Notes under the pieces: model-generated
Database searches by the model: none
What the model was told of the DNA's origin: nothing
What the model saw: the letters and a program-made list of their open reading frames with translations, nothing else
From: Phocaeicola coprophilus
GTDB lineage: Bacteria > Bacteroidota > Bacteroidia > Bacteroidales > Bacteroidaceae
NCBI GenBank assembly: GCA_016900015.1
Contig: JACJJM010000001.1
Span: forward strand, 124,001-188,000
DNA length: 64,000 bases
Reading direction: 5' to 3'
Part shown: positions 1-8,235 of the stretch, in pieces
Layout: each line of letters begins with the position of its first letter
Numbering within the stretch: position 1 is the stretch's first letter
Made by a program: the position numbers and the translations under genes

Positions 1-99
1 AGAATATCGAAGTATGGGCATAAAAAGAGGATATATCGGAATGAAATGTAGAGTTTTCATTTCGATACATCCTTTCGGGTACGGCAGAGCGGCGGAGTG

Positions 100-1056
100 T
101 TAATACACCAGCTTCACATTGTCCACCCAAAGCGAGTTGCCCGGTGTGCCGATATAGGCGCCTCCGTGGCTGGATGCAAACTGGAGGATGATGTGCGTGG
201 GGGCCTCGTCAGGCGCGGCCCAGCTCACTTCTTTGATGGGGACACTCTTGCCGCGGCTGTTCACGGTGTTGTACTCATAGGCGTTGAGTTTCATCAGGTC
301 GGCCCGGTAGGCGGGATTGTGGGTGATGTCGCCGTAGAGGATGGTGTAGGTGGCGGCATTCTGCCAGTCGCAACTCTTGTCATACTGGATGGCAAACGTG
401 CCCACACGACTGGCGTAGACATTGCCTTCCTTGTCCTCCCAACGCTTCTGGAGCAGGCAGACGACTGCGGCATGGTCTTTGCCGTCGACATCGGTCTCGC
501 GGCCAAATCCTGTGGCACGGATGCGCTTCTCACGGTCAGCTATGCGCACTTTGTAGTCGAAGCGCAGGGCTTTAGGATGCTTGGTGAAGGGCACGCCCAT
601 GAGGAGCAGTCCGTTGGGATTCTTGGTGCTTTTGATGGGTTCATGCACTTCGCCCAGAAAGAGCGAACCTGCGGCAAGCACGGTGATGTCGACCACGCCA
701 AACACTTTCACGCCTTCCAGGTGTGTGTCCAGGCGGGCGCAATAGCCGCCGTCGCGTCGTTCAGGGAAGACGGAGGAGTTGGTCTTGACGATGCCCACGA
801 CCTTGGCCATGACGTTCGACGTGGCCCAGGGCGAGCCGCCCGTCGGTTTGTAGGGGATTTCGCCTTTGATGGTCTGTGTGGGGCCGACAGCGTAAATCTC
901 TTTCTGTGCGCCGCCGATGATGCTCGATTCCTTGATTTCGCGCTTGATCCACTGGTTCATGTCGCCGAAGGGGAGCAGTTCTTCTCGTTCCTGAGCATGC
1001 AGGGATGCGCAGCCGAGGAGGGCTGCCAGCGCGAGCAGATGGTTGATTCGTTTCAT
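100..1056 (-). CDS. PCMD-type secreted carbohydrate-related protein
   Basis: 318 residues. The N-terminus has a signal peptide with a possible lipobox (LLGC, residues 13-16) or a Sec cleavage after LHAQ, so it is exported. The body resembles the Bacteroidetes PCMD family (putative carbohydrate metabolism domain): a β-rich fold with a Trp-Val-Asp-Asn strand at the C-terminus (residues about 311-315) as in carbohydrate-binding β-sandwiches. No catalytic motif is visible. It starts 19 bases after the sulfotransferase stop and is probably the last gene of the sulfation operon. Family recognition is from memory; its role next to a sulfotransferase is unknown. No convincing terminator was seen in bases 1-99. 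Confidence 0.7.
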   Translation of the reverse strand: MKRINHLLALAALLGCASLHAQEREELLPFGDMNQWIKREIKESSIIGGAQKEIYAVGPTQTIKGEIPYKPTGGSPWATSNVMAKVVGIVKTNSSVFPERRDGGYCARLDTHLEGVKVFGVVDITVLAAGSLFLGEVHEPIKSTKNPNGLLLMGVPFTKHPKALRFDYKVRIADREKRIRATGFGRETDVDGKDHAAVVCLLQKRWEDKEGNVYASRVGTFAIQYDKSCDWQNAATYTILYGDITHNPAYRADLMKLNAYEYNTVNSRGKSVPIKEVSWAAPDEAPTHIILQFASSHGGAYIGTPGNSLWVDNVKLVY

Positions 1057-1075
1057 TGTCGGTAGTATAAGGTCT

Positions 1076-2182
1076 TTATAACTCGTAGTTCCAGTCTTTC
1101 AAGGCGAAGCCCCAATGGTCTTGCACGAGGCGCACGGTGCGTTCGTCATAGTTGTATTTGTTCTTTTTATAGCCTTTCTTCTTGCCTACATACTTCTCGA
1201 TGGCTTCGCGGGCTTCTTCCCATCCGGGGAGCGAGAGGCGGCGGTAGATGTCTTCGGTCATGCCATAGGCATCGGTTTCGTAGTCCTCGAACTTCACTTC
1301 GACGAGGTTTCCTTCCGGGATGCAGGCCTTGTCGGCTTCATACTTGTGGTAGAGCTTGGTGTAGACGGAGAGGATGTTGGCTTCCATCTCCGCAGGCGTG
1401 ATGTCCTGGAGCTTGAGCGGCTGGATGGTGTTGGTGAAGAAGCTGCGGGTGGACTCGAACACGGTGTAAGGGTTGCGGATGAGATAGATGAACTTCGCAT
1501 TGGGGAACATCTTCACCAGTTCGCGCACACGGCCCGTGTGGGGCGGATTCTTACTGAGGAACTGCGAGCCGCCCGTGTTCCACAGCGAAATCTTGATAAG
1601 CTTCACAAACGTTTCTTCGAACACGCGAAGCTCCTCGGGCGTGATGTCGTCGAAGAGCAGATACTTGTCGGCATACTCCTGCATGTGGCGCGGGAGGAAC
1701 CAGAAGTTGTAGTACGTGTAGGGCATCATGTTGGCCAAGGCGAACTCCTCCTCCTGCGGCAAGTCGACAGCCAGTTCCATGTTGTCTGTCGGACGTTTGT
1801 CGGGCATGAGCCAGCTCATGTTTTTCTTGAAGAAGGGTTGTCCCCACATCATCAGGTGCGGGAAGACGGTCTGATAGGTTGTATTGTAGCCGAAGTGGCG
1901 GTCACAGGAGAAGACATTGTGCATGAATGTCGTCCCGCTGCGCCAGTGTCCGAGGATGAACACGGGGTCGTGTTCCAGCGGCTTGTCGGCCAGGAGCTTC
2001 GCGTAGCGGCTGTCTTGGATGGAAGCCAGTGGCGACAGTAACCGGCATACGGCTTTCGTCAACCGGTATTTGCCCCGGTAGGCAGGGTCGATGGTGCGTC
2101 CGCGGGTGATGGCCTGGAACGTCTTCCAGTCGGCTCCCACGAGCGTGTTAATCGGTAGTTTGTTGAATTCAAGTAGTCCCAT
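1076..2182 (-). CDS. PAPS-dependent sulfotransferase (steroid/sterol sulfotransferase-like)
   Basis: 368 residues from the ATG at 2182; an in-frame TTG six bases upstream is less likely. The 5'-phosphosulfate loop is GHWRSGTT (residues 78-85) and the 3'-phosphate binding motif is LIRNPYTVFES (about 234-244), both diagnostic of Sulfotransfer_3 enzymes that move a sulfuryl group from PAPS to an acceptor hydroxyl. No signal peptide, so cytoplasmic. It lies downstream of cysN, cysD and cysC, which make PAPS, with cysQ further upstream to remove PAP. This gene content matches the Bacteroides thetaiotaomicron BT0416 locus known to sulfate cholesterol and steroids. The acceptor here is inferred, not shown; a glycan or lipid acceptor is possible. 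Confidence 0.88.
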   Translation of the reverse strand: MGLLEFNKLPINTLVGADWKTFQAITRGRTIDPAYRGKYRLTKAVCRLLSPLASIQDSRYAKLLADKPLEHDPVFILGHWRSGTTFMHNVFSCDRHFGYNTTYQTVFPHLMMWGQPFFKKNMSWLMPDKRPTDNMELAVDLPQEEEFALANMMPYTYYNFWFLPRHMQEYADKYLLFDDITPEELRVFEETFVKLIKISLWNTGGSQFLSKNPPHTGRVRELVKMFPNAKFIYLIRNPYTVFESTRSFFTNTIQPLKLQDITPAEMEANILSVYTKLYHKYEADKACIPEGNLVEVKFEDYETDAYGMTEDIYRRLSLPGWEEAREAIEKYVGKKKGYKKNKYNYDERTVRLVQDHWGFALKDWNYEL

Positions 2183-2196
2183 AAGCAAATGTTTTT

Positions 2197-2343
2197 AAAT
2201 GAAGAATGTAGAACGAAGGATGAAGAGTGGAGGCATCGGGATGTCGTCTTCATGGAGTCGCGCATAGCCCTATGCAAGGTGTTCGTGCGTGATTCTTTAT
2301 GCGTGGCTCTTCATTCTGCATTCATCATCCTTAATTCTTCATT
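2197..2343. repeat. GAATGAAG-type intergenic inverted repeat
   Basis: The left arm (2197-2230) reads as degenerate GAATGAAG repeats and the right arm (2304-2343) as their complement, with a small inner palindrome GCATAG-CCC-TATGC at about 2262. It fills the gap between cysN and the sulfotransferase and could form a hairpin that tunes read-through. Similar repeats occur at 10740-10840 and 36340-36400. Confidence 0.6.
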
Positions 2344-3833
2344 ATTTTAATGTTTATCCCTTGGCGTTCGAGTTCGCGGACAGCACGGTCGATGGCTTCG
2401 TAGTGTTCCGGCCCGATGCCCAGGCGCGGGAGGTCGAGCGTGAGCGGTTCTTCCGCAGAATGCAGGTCTTTATCCTCCACAGGAGCGATAATCATGCCGA
2501 CGGCGCTCGTGTTGTTCGTGATGGGGTCGATGAGGATGAACGAGCCGGTGGCCTTGTTCTTCAGGTAGGGGTCGAAGAACAGCTCCTTCGAAGTGGTGAT
2601 AACCACCCGGGCTATCTGGTTCAGCTCCAAAGGCAGATTCTCCGTTGTCAATAGTCCATTGTCAATAGAAAGATGCTCCATCGTGTTGACATCCACCTTG
2701 TAGTCGATGCGCTCCAGGCGGCAGCGGCTGGTGTTCGTGGTCTGCTTGAGGAAGAACGACTTGTCCATGTCCATCCGTTCCTCGTCCATCCACACGAGCA
2801 TGGCCTCGAAGCTGCGGCCGACGTAGGGCAGGTTGTCCGGGTGGACGAGCATTTCGCCGCGCGACACGTCGATTTCGTCCTCCAGCGTCAGTGTGACACA
2901 CTGTGGCGGGAAGGCGTAATCCAGTTCGCCGTCGTAGGTCACGATGCTCTTCACGCGCGACGTCTTGCCCGAGGGCAGGGCCACGACGGGGTCGCCCCGG
3001 CGCACCACGCCCGAAGCCACCTTGGCACAGAAGCCGCGGAAGTCGAGGTTCGGACGCAAGACGTATTGTACGGGGTAGCGGAAGTCCGTGAGGTTATGGT
3101 CGTTGGCGATGTGCACCGTTTCGAGAAACTCGAGCAGCGAGGGCCCTTCATACCACGGCGTGCGGTCGGAGTGGGTGACGACATTGTCGCCGTCGAGCGC
3201 TGAGAGGGGAATGCACTGCACGTCGGGGATGCCCAGCGGGTCGATGAATGCGTGGTAGTCGGCTGTGATGTGGTCGAACACGTCCTTCGAGAAGTCCACG
3301 AGGTCCATCTTGTTTACGGCCAGGACGACGTGTTTGATGCCCAGCAGCGAGACGAGGAACGAGTGGCGGCGTGTCTGCGTGATGACACCCGTGCGGGCAT
3401 CGACGAGGATGACGGCGAGGTTGGCCGTCGAGCCGCCGGTAATCATATTGCGGGTGTACTGTTCGTGTCCCGGCGTGTCGGCGATGATGAACTTGCGTTT
3501 GTTTGTCGAGAAATAGCGGTAGGCCACGTCGATGGTGATGCCCTGTTCGCGTTCGGCCTTCAGTCCGTCGAGCAGCAGTGCGTAGTCGATGTGGTCGCCG
3601 GCGTTGCCCATGCGCTTGCTGTCGCGTTCGAGGGCGTCGAGCTGGTCTTCATAGATTTTCTTGCTGTCAAACAGCAACCGCCCGATGAGGGTCGATTTGC
3701 CGTCGTCCACCGAACCGGCGGTCAGGAAACGAAGCAAGTCTTTCTGCTCGTCGTTTCGGAGAAACTCTTCAATTGACAATTGAGAATTGACAATTGACAA
3801 TTTTTCTTTGTTGTTATCGTTATGTTGGTTCAT
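2331..3833 (-). CDS. cysN: Sulfate adenylyltransferase large subunit (GTPase)
   Basis: 500 residues from the ATG at 3833, which follows AAAAGGAC; a longer in-frame reading adds 18 unconvincing residues. With CysD it forms ATP sulfurylase: GTP hydrolysis drives ATP + sulfate to APS. The EF-Tu-like G domain has P-loop GSVDDGKST (residues 39-47), DTPGHEQY and NKMD, followed by EF-Tu-like β-barrels. There is no fused APS kinase, consistent with a separate cysC. Two stretches look like in-frame captures of dispersed intergenic repeats: residues 11-21 ([11 protein letters not shown]) and a later [14 protein letters not shown] segment. Both correspond to (A)ATTGTCAATTG-like DNA. Function is certain; repeat capture is inference. 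Confidence 0.96.
   Translation of the reverse strand: MNQHNDNNKEKLSIVNSQLSIEEFLRNDEQKDLLRFLTAGSVDDGKSTLIGRLLFDSKKIYEDQLDALERDSKRMGNAGDHIDYALLLDGLKAEREQGITIDVAYRYFSTNKRKFIIADTPGHEQYTRNMITGGSTANLAVILVDARTGVITQTRRHSFLVSLLGIKHVVLAVNKMDLVDFSKDVFDHITADYHAFIDPLGIPDVQCIPLSALDGDNVVTHSDRTPWYEGPSLLEFLETVHIANDHNLTDFRYPVQYVLRPNLDFRGFCAKVASGVVRRGDPVVALPSGKTSRVKSIVTYDGELDYAFPPQCVTLTLEDEIDVSRGEMLVHPDNLPYVGRSFEAMLVWMDEERMDMDKSFFLKQTTNTSRCRLERIDYKVDVNTMEHLSIDNGLLTTENLPLELNQIARVVITTSKELFFDPYLKNKATGSFILIDPITNNTSAVGMIIAPVEDKDLHSAEEPLTLDLPRLGIGPEHYEAIDRAVRELERQGINIKIMKN
3767..3801. repeat. ATTGTCAATTG repeat inside the cysN 5' end
   Basis: The plus strand carries CAATTGAC/GAATTGAC units in tandem. They encode the low-complexity N-terminal segment of CysN. 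A related run lies at 8213-8236 just after the Omp85-like gene and another at 2642-2670 inside cysN. Confidence 0.5.
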
Positions 3834-3930
3834 TGTCCTTTTGTGGTTTTTATAATTGAAATCAAGAGCTTCAACAATTCCCGGCAATCAGTTATGATTG
3901 AATCGTATTCGTTTTCGCTCGTCAATTACG

Positions 3931-4845
3931 TTAGAAATAACCCTCCCGTTTCTTCTCCTCCATCGAAGCTTCCTGGTCGAAGTCGATGACGCGCGTAGTG
4001 CGTTCGCTCTTGGTCGTGGTCATCATTTCTTCGACAATCTTTTCGATGGTGTCGGCCTCGCTCTCGATGGCGCCCGTCAGCGGCCAGCAGCCCAGTGTGC
4101 GGAAGCGTATCTTCTTGTACTCTATCTGGTCGCGGTATTTCTCCGGCAGACGGTCGTCGTCGGGCATGATGAGCTGTCCGTCGATGTTGACCACGGGGCG
4201 CACCTTGGCGAAATAGAGCGGCACGATGGGTATCTGCTCCAGGCGGATGTATTGCCAGATGTCCAGCTCCGTCCAGTTGCTCAGGGGGAACACGCGGATG
4301 CTCTCACCCTTGCGGATGCGGGTGTTGTAGATGTCCCACAGCTCCGGACGCTGGTTTTTCGGGTCCCACTGGTGGAACTGGTTGCGGAAGGAGAAGATGC
4401 GTTCCTTCGCCCGTGACTTCTCCTCGTCGCGGCGTGCGCCGCCGAAGGCTGCGTCAAACTTGTACTTGTCCAGCGCATGGAGCAGGGCTTGCGTCTTCAT
4501 CAGGTCGGTGTGCACCTTGCTCCCGTGGGTGAACGGGCCTACGCCGGCGCGGAAGGCCTCCATGTTGCTTTCCACGATGAGCTTCCAGCCGTGTGCCTTC
4601 GCATACTCATCGCGGAATTGTATCATTTCCTTAAATTTCCATTTCGAGTCGATGTGCATCAGCGGGAAGGGCGGTTTGCCCGGGGCAAATGCCTTCTCGG
4701 CCAGACGCACCATGACGGACGAGTCTTTGCCGATGCTGTAGAGCATCACGGGATTCTCAAATTCGGATGCCACTTCACGGATGATGTGGATGGACTCTGC
4801 CTCGAGTTCTTTCAAGTGGCTGAGTTTATAGGTTTCTTTTTCCAT
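3931..4845 (-). CDS. cysD: Sulfate adenylyltransferase small subunit
   Basis: 304 residues, the usual length for CysD. It is the catalytic PP-loop ATP pyrophosphatase subunit of ATP sulfurylase; the PP motif SIGKDSS is at residues 37-43. The C-terminus has the conserved RxRTLGCWP and TRVID segments. The ATG at 4845 agrees with the family start. It is separated from cysN by about 97 bases and from cysC upstream by 244 bases that hold a dispersed repeat. Cytoplasmic. Its context with cysC, cysQ and a sulfotransferase, and no sulfite reductase or PAPS reductase nearby, points to sulfonation rather than cysteine synthesis. Confidence 0.97.
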   Translation of the reverse strand: MEKETYKLSHLKELEAESIHIIREVASEFENPVMLYSIGKDSSVMVRLAEKAFAPGKPPFPLMHIDSKWKFKEMIQFRDEYAKAHGWKLIVESNMEAFRAGVGPFTHGSKVHTDLMKTQALLHALDKYKFDAAFGGARRDEEKSRAKERIFSFRNQFHQWDPKNQRPELWDIYNTRIRKGESIRVFPLSNWTELDIWQYIRLEQIPIVPLYFAKVRPVVNIDGQLIMPDDDRLPEKYRDQIEYKKIRFRTLGCWPLTGAIESEADTIEKIVEEMMTTTKSERTTRVIDFDQEASMEEKKREGYF

Positions 4846-4992
4846 GCTTATAGGTTTGTTTGCGTCGGCGGGCAGTGTGTCTGCCTGTCATTCTACCGAC
4901 TTTTGTAATCAGTTTTCTTATCTTGTGCTTCAGCCTCTTCCCCTTCCGGGAAATGCCTGGCAGTGAAGCCTTTGAACGGTCATGAAGTGCAG

Positions 4993-5080
4993 GCGGGAGC
5001 GGATTCCTTTCCGTGCTTCCACGGAGTCTGTTCCGTCGTCGGGCGGACTCCTTTCCGCTCTTGCCTTCGGTTAAGGCCTT
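4993..5080. repeat. CTCCTTTCCG/GGTCGG dispersed repeat, copy 1
   Basis: The cysC-cysD gap contains GGATTCCTTTCCGTGC...CACGGAG and GGGCGGACTCCTTTCCGCTC, the same word family found at 9637, 18491, 30783, 40948 and 59325. No ORF is supported. Nothing else is recognised between 4846 and 5089. Confidence 0.6.
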
Positions 5081-5089
5081 CCCTGCGGG

Positions 5090-5695
5090 TCATTCTTTTG
5101 CGGCTTTTTGTTGCTTCTTTTCTATCAGGTCCAACAGTTGCTTCACCGATTCCTCCAGGCTCAGCCGCGAGGTGTCGAGTGTCAGTGCCGGATGTTCGGG
5201 CCTTTCGAAGGGGGCTGAGATGCCCGTAAATTCCTTGATTTCTCCACGGCGTGCCTTGGCATACAGGCCTTTCACGTCGCGCCGTTCGCATTCTTCGAGG
5301 GGCGTGCTGACATAGACTTCGAAGAAATCGTCCTCCCCGATGATGCGGGCGGCCATGCGGCGCAGTTCATTGGTCGGGCTGATGAAGGCGGCCAGCGTGA
5401 TGATGCCCGTGTCGACAAACAGCCGGCCTACTTCGGCGATGCGGCGTATGTTTTCGATGCGGTCTTCAGGAGAGAAGCCCAGGTTGTTGTTGATGCCCGA
5501 ACGGATGTTGTCCCCGTCGAGGATGCGGCAGAGCAGGCCGCGCCGGTGCAGTTCGCGTTCCAGGGCGATGGCGATGGTGCTTTTGCCCGAGCCGCTCAGT
5601 CCGGTGAACCATATCATCATGCCCCGCTGTCCGAGCAGTGTTTCCTTGTCGGTCCGTGAGAGCATGCGGTCGAAGATGGGATAGATATGTTCCAT
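5090..5695 (-). CDS. cysC: Adenylylsulfate kinase
   Basis: 201 residues, single-domain APS kinase: APS + ATP to PAPS + ADP. The Walker A motif is GLSGSGKST (residues 32-40); the APS-binding DGDNIRSGINNNLGFS and the lid segment IGEDDFFEVYVSTPLEECE follow. The start is the ATG at 5695, 14 bases after the permease gene. It completes PAPS synthesis after CysDN and feeds the sulfotransferase two genes downstream. Cytoplasmic. Confidence 0.97.
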   Translation of the reverse strand: MEHIYPIFDRMLSRTDKETLLGQRGMMIWFTGLSGSGKSTIAIALERELHRRGLLCRILDGDNIRSGINNNLGFSPEDRIENIRRIAEVGRLFVDTGIITLAAFISPTNELRRMAARIIGEDDFFEVYVSTPLEECERRDVKGLYAKARRGEIKEFTGISAPFERPEHPALTLDTSRLSLEESVKQLLDLIEKKQQKAAKE

Positions 5696-5709
5696 GTCAA
5701 AATGATGTG

Positions 5710-7281
5710 TTAATTAAGGGGTGTGAAAGGCCATATCAGCGGGATAAGCCCGATGGAGATGACCATGACGATGAAGTCCATCGGAAGACCTATCTTCAGG
5801 AAGTCGGTGAACTTGTAGTTGCCCGCGCCCTGCACGATGAGGTTCGTCTGGTAGCCGATGGGAGTGGCAAATCCGGCGGAGGCGGCTATGCAGATGGCGA
5901 TGAAGAACGGCATGGGGTCGACGCCAAACTTGGCGGCTGTCTCCAGCGCCAGCGGGAAGGCCAGTGCCGCTGCGGCGTTGTTTGTGATAAGCTCCGTGAT
6001 GACGAGCGTGACGATGTAGAGCAAGGCCAATGCGCCCCATGCGCCCAGCGAGCCGGACACGTCCTGGATGAAGGATGCGATGAGTGCAGCCAGTCCGGAC
6101 TCTTCCATGGCCGAGCTGATGGCGAAGGCACAGGCGATGGTGATGAGGATGTCCCAACTGATGTATTTCGTGTACTTCTTGGGCGGGAACAGCTTGAGCC
6201 AGGCCATCATGACGGCTGTGACGGAAGCGAAGAAAAACATGTCGAGCTTCACGCCCGGGAAGTGTTCCTGCGTGTAGGGAAGCTCGCCCACTGTGGCCCC
6301 GACTATCATGAGGATGAGCAGGATAAGGGCCGTCCACTTCTTCCATGTCGGCACGGGGCGCGTGGGGATTTCCTGCCCGTTGGTCATCATCAGGAACACC
6401 GACGAGTCGCTCCACGTCTGCGTGAAAGCCCCGTCAGTCAGCAGGACGAGCGTGTCGCCCTCCTGGAGCCGCACTTCGCCCAGGTTTTTCGTGATGACTT
6501 GTCCGTTCTGGCGTATCTCCTTGACTTCCGCTCCGTAGCGGCGTTTGAAGTCGAAGTTTTTCAGTTTGCGTTTCAGTCCCGGGAAGCGTGAGCCCAGGAC
6601 GACCTCCACCACGTGGCTGCCCGAGTCTTCGGCTATTTCGGCTTCCTCGTCCTCGAAGTTGTCCGGCCGGTCGGCAGGGAGCAGCTTCTTCGACGTGAGA
6701 ATGATGAACACCAGTCCGACCACGGTGATGGGGATGCCGATATAGGCCAGGTCAAACATTTTCAGCCCTTCATAGCCGCGGTCGATCATCATGCCATGCA
6801 CGACGAGGTTGGTCGATGTCCCGATGAGCGTACAGAGTCCGCCGAGGATGGTGGCGTAGGACAGCGGGATGAGAAACTTCGTGCATGAGAGACCGACTTT
6901 TTTCGACCAGTTTTTCAAAATGGGTGCGAAGATGACCACGACGGGCGTGTTGTTGAGGAAGGCCGAAAAGGCGCTGACGATGGGCAGGATGCGGCATTGC
7001 GCCTTCGTCACTGAGGCGCCCTTGCCCGGCAGGAGTTTCTTGACCACGGAGCCCAGCGCCCCGCTTTGCCGGATGCCTTCGCTCACGAGGAAGAGCAGGG
7101 CGACGGTAATCATGCCGCGGTTGCTGAATCCTGCCACCATTTGTTTGGGAGTGATGATGCCCGCAGCCATGAAGACCACGACCAGGCTCAGCAACACGAT
7201 GCCCGGCCGCATCTTGTCCATGATGAGTGCGACGAGCATACCCGCCAGCCCCAGCAATACGAAGATGATTTCAAAGTTCAT
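5710..7281 (-). CDS. SLC13/DASS-family anion (sulfate) transporter with TrkA-C domain
   Basis: 523 residues. An N-terminal membrane half (about five to six helices, residues 1-190), a cytosolic insert of about 90 residues with a TrkA-C/RCK-C-like segment (GAEVKEIRQNGQVITKNL region), then a second membrane half ending near ATPIGYQTNLIVQGAGNYKF, a DASS signature; the first half carries the matching TLIGTSTNLVVHG. These paired motifs bind Na+ and anion in the family. Placed between cysC and cysQ, it most likely imports sulfate for PAPS synthesis; a dicarboxylate substrate is less likely in this context. Spacing to both neighbours is under 20 bases, so it is co-transcribed. Confidence 0.9.
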   Translation of the reverse strand: MNFEIIFVLLGLAGMLVALIMDKMRPGIVLLSLVVVFMAAGIITPKQMVAGFSNRGMITVALLFLVSEGIRQSGALGSVVKKLLPGKGASVTKAQCRILPIVSAFSAFLNNTPVVVIFAPILKNWSKKVGLSCTKFLIPLSYATILGGLCTLIGTSTNLVVHGMMIDRGYEGLKMFDLAYIGIPITVVGLVFIILTSKKLLPADRPDNFEDEEAEIAEDSGSHVVEVVLGSRFPGLKRKLKNFDFKRRYGAEVKEIRQNGQVITKNLGEVRLQEGDTLVLLTDGAFTQTWSDSSVFLMMTNGQEIPTRPVPTWKKWTALILLILMIVGATVGELPYTQEHFPGVKLDMFFFASVTAVMMAWLKLFPPKKYTKYISWDILITIACAFAISSAMEESGLAALIASFIQDVSGSLGAWGALALLYIVTLVITELITNNAAAALAFPLALETAAKFGVDPMPFFIAICIAASAGFATPIGYQTNLIVQGAGNYKFTDFLKIGLPMDFIVMVISIGLIPLIWPFTPLN

Positions 7282-7297
7282 AGCGTGTTTTTCTTTG

Positions 7298-8152
7298 TCA
7301 GTTATGGATTCGTCTCACGATGAACCAAGGGTTCAACAGGTTTTCTTTGTTATAGCGCAGGGGGATGTCGGCCTGTTCGCCTGTGTGGTAGACTTCACCG
7401 CCAGCGGCACGCACGATGGCATGTCCGGCAGCCGTGTCCCACTCCATCGTGGGGGCGAAACGCGGGTAGATGTCCGCTTTCCCCTCGGCCACGAGGCAGA
7501 GCTTGAGCGAGCTGCCGATGGACACGAGTTCGAGGTCCTTGTGGTCGCGGCGCAGGTCGTCGATGAAGGCCGTCGTCTCCGGTGTGGCGTGTGACGAGGA
7601 GGCGACGACGACATAGTGCGGATGGAGTTCGGAGTAAGGCAGGCGGAGCGCGCGGCTGCGCAGGGTGTCGAGGTCGTGCAGGCCTTCGAGGGAGGCTATG
7701 CCGGGCATTTTGTAGGCTCCGTGTTCCATGTCGGCGAAGTAAAGCTCATGGCGGACAGGGACATAGATGACCCCCGCCACGGGCACGCCGTCGGTCACGA
7801 GGGCGATGTTGACCGTGAACTCTCCATTGCGCTTGATGAATTCTTTCGTCCCGTCGAGCGGGTCGACTATCCAGAGCGTGCGCCACGTCCGGCGTTCGTC
7901 GTAGGCGATGTCGCGTCCTTCCTCGCTCAGGATGGGATAGGGCGTCGAGCCGAGCAGGTGGGTGATGATGTCGTTTGACCGCCGGTCGGCAATCGTCAAT
8001 GGTGAATTGTCGGCTTTCCGCTCCACTTGGAAGTCGGCCTTCGGGTCTTCATAGATGGCGAGGATTTCTTTCCCTGCTTTCAGGGCAGCCTCGATGGCCG
8101 TCTTCAGTAATTGACCGTTGGGGTCTTTTTCTGGTGTTATTTCGTTGTTCAT
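7298..8152 (-). CDS. cysQ: 3'(2'),5'-bisphosphate nucleotidase
   Basis: 284 residues from the ATG at 8152; a longer reading to 8224 runs into an intergenic repeat and is rejected. Inositol-monophosphatase fold with metal-binding motifs ADNSPLTIAD, SEEG, DPLDGTKEF and WDTAAGHAIV. It converts PAP, the inhibitory by-product of sulfotransfer, to AMP, relieving product inhibition of the sulfotransferase. It is 16 bases upstream of the permease gene. Assignment to CysQ rather than another IMPase rests on motif spacing and on the sulfate cluster. Confidence 0.93.
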   Translation of the reverse strand: MNNEITPEKDPNGQLLKTAIEAALKAGKEILAIYEDPKADFQVERKADNSPLTIADRRSNDIITHLLGSTPYPILSEEGRDIAYDERRTWRTLWIVDPLDGTKEFIKRNGEFTVNIALVTDGVPVAGVIYVPVRHELYFADMEHGAYKMPGIASLEGLHDLDTLRSRALRLPYSELHPHYVVVASSSHATPETTAFIDDLRRDHKDLELVSIGSSLKLCLVAEGKADIYPRFAPTMEWDTAAGHAIVRAAGGEVYHTGEQADIPLRYNKENLLNPWFIVRRIHN

Positions 8153-8235
8153 TCTTTTAGTATAGAGTTGGTGCGATTGATGATGACAATGCCGTGAGGC
8201 TGCTTGTCGATTATCAATTTTCAATTATCCATTGT

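Noticed and set aside
1-99. Terminator after the PCMD gene
   Set aside because: An imperfect ATCGAAATG/CATTTC pairing exists but there is no clean stem followed by a T run.
97-1065. 322-codon plus-strand frame
   Set aside because: Antisense shadow of the PCMD-type gene, which has a signal peptide and family resemblance.
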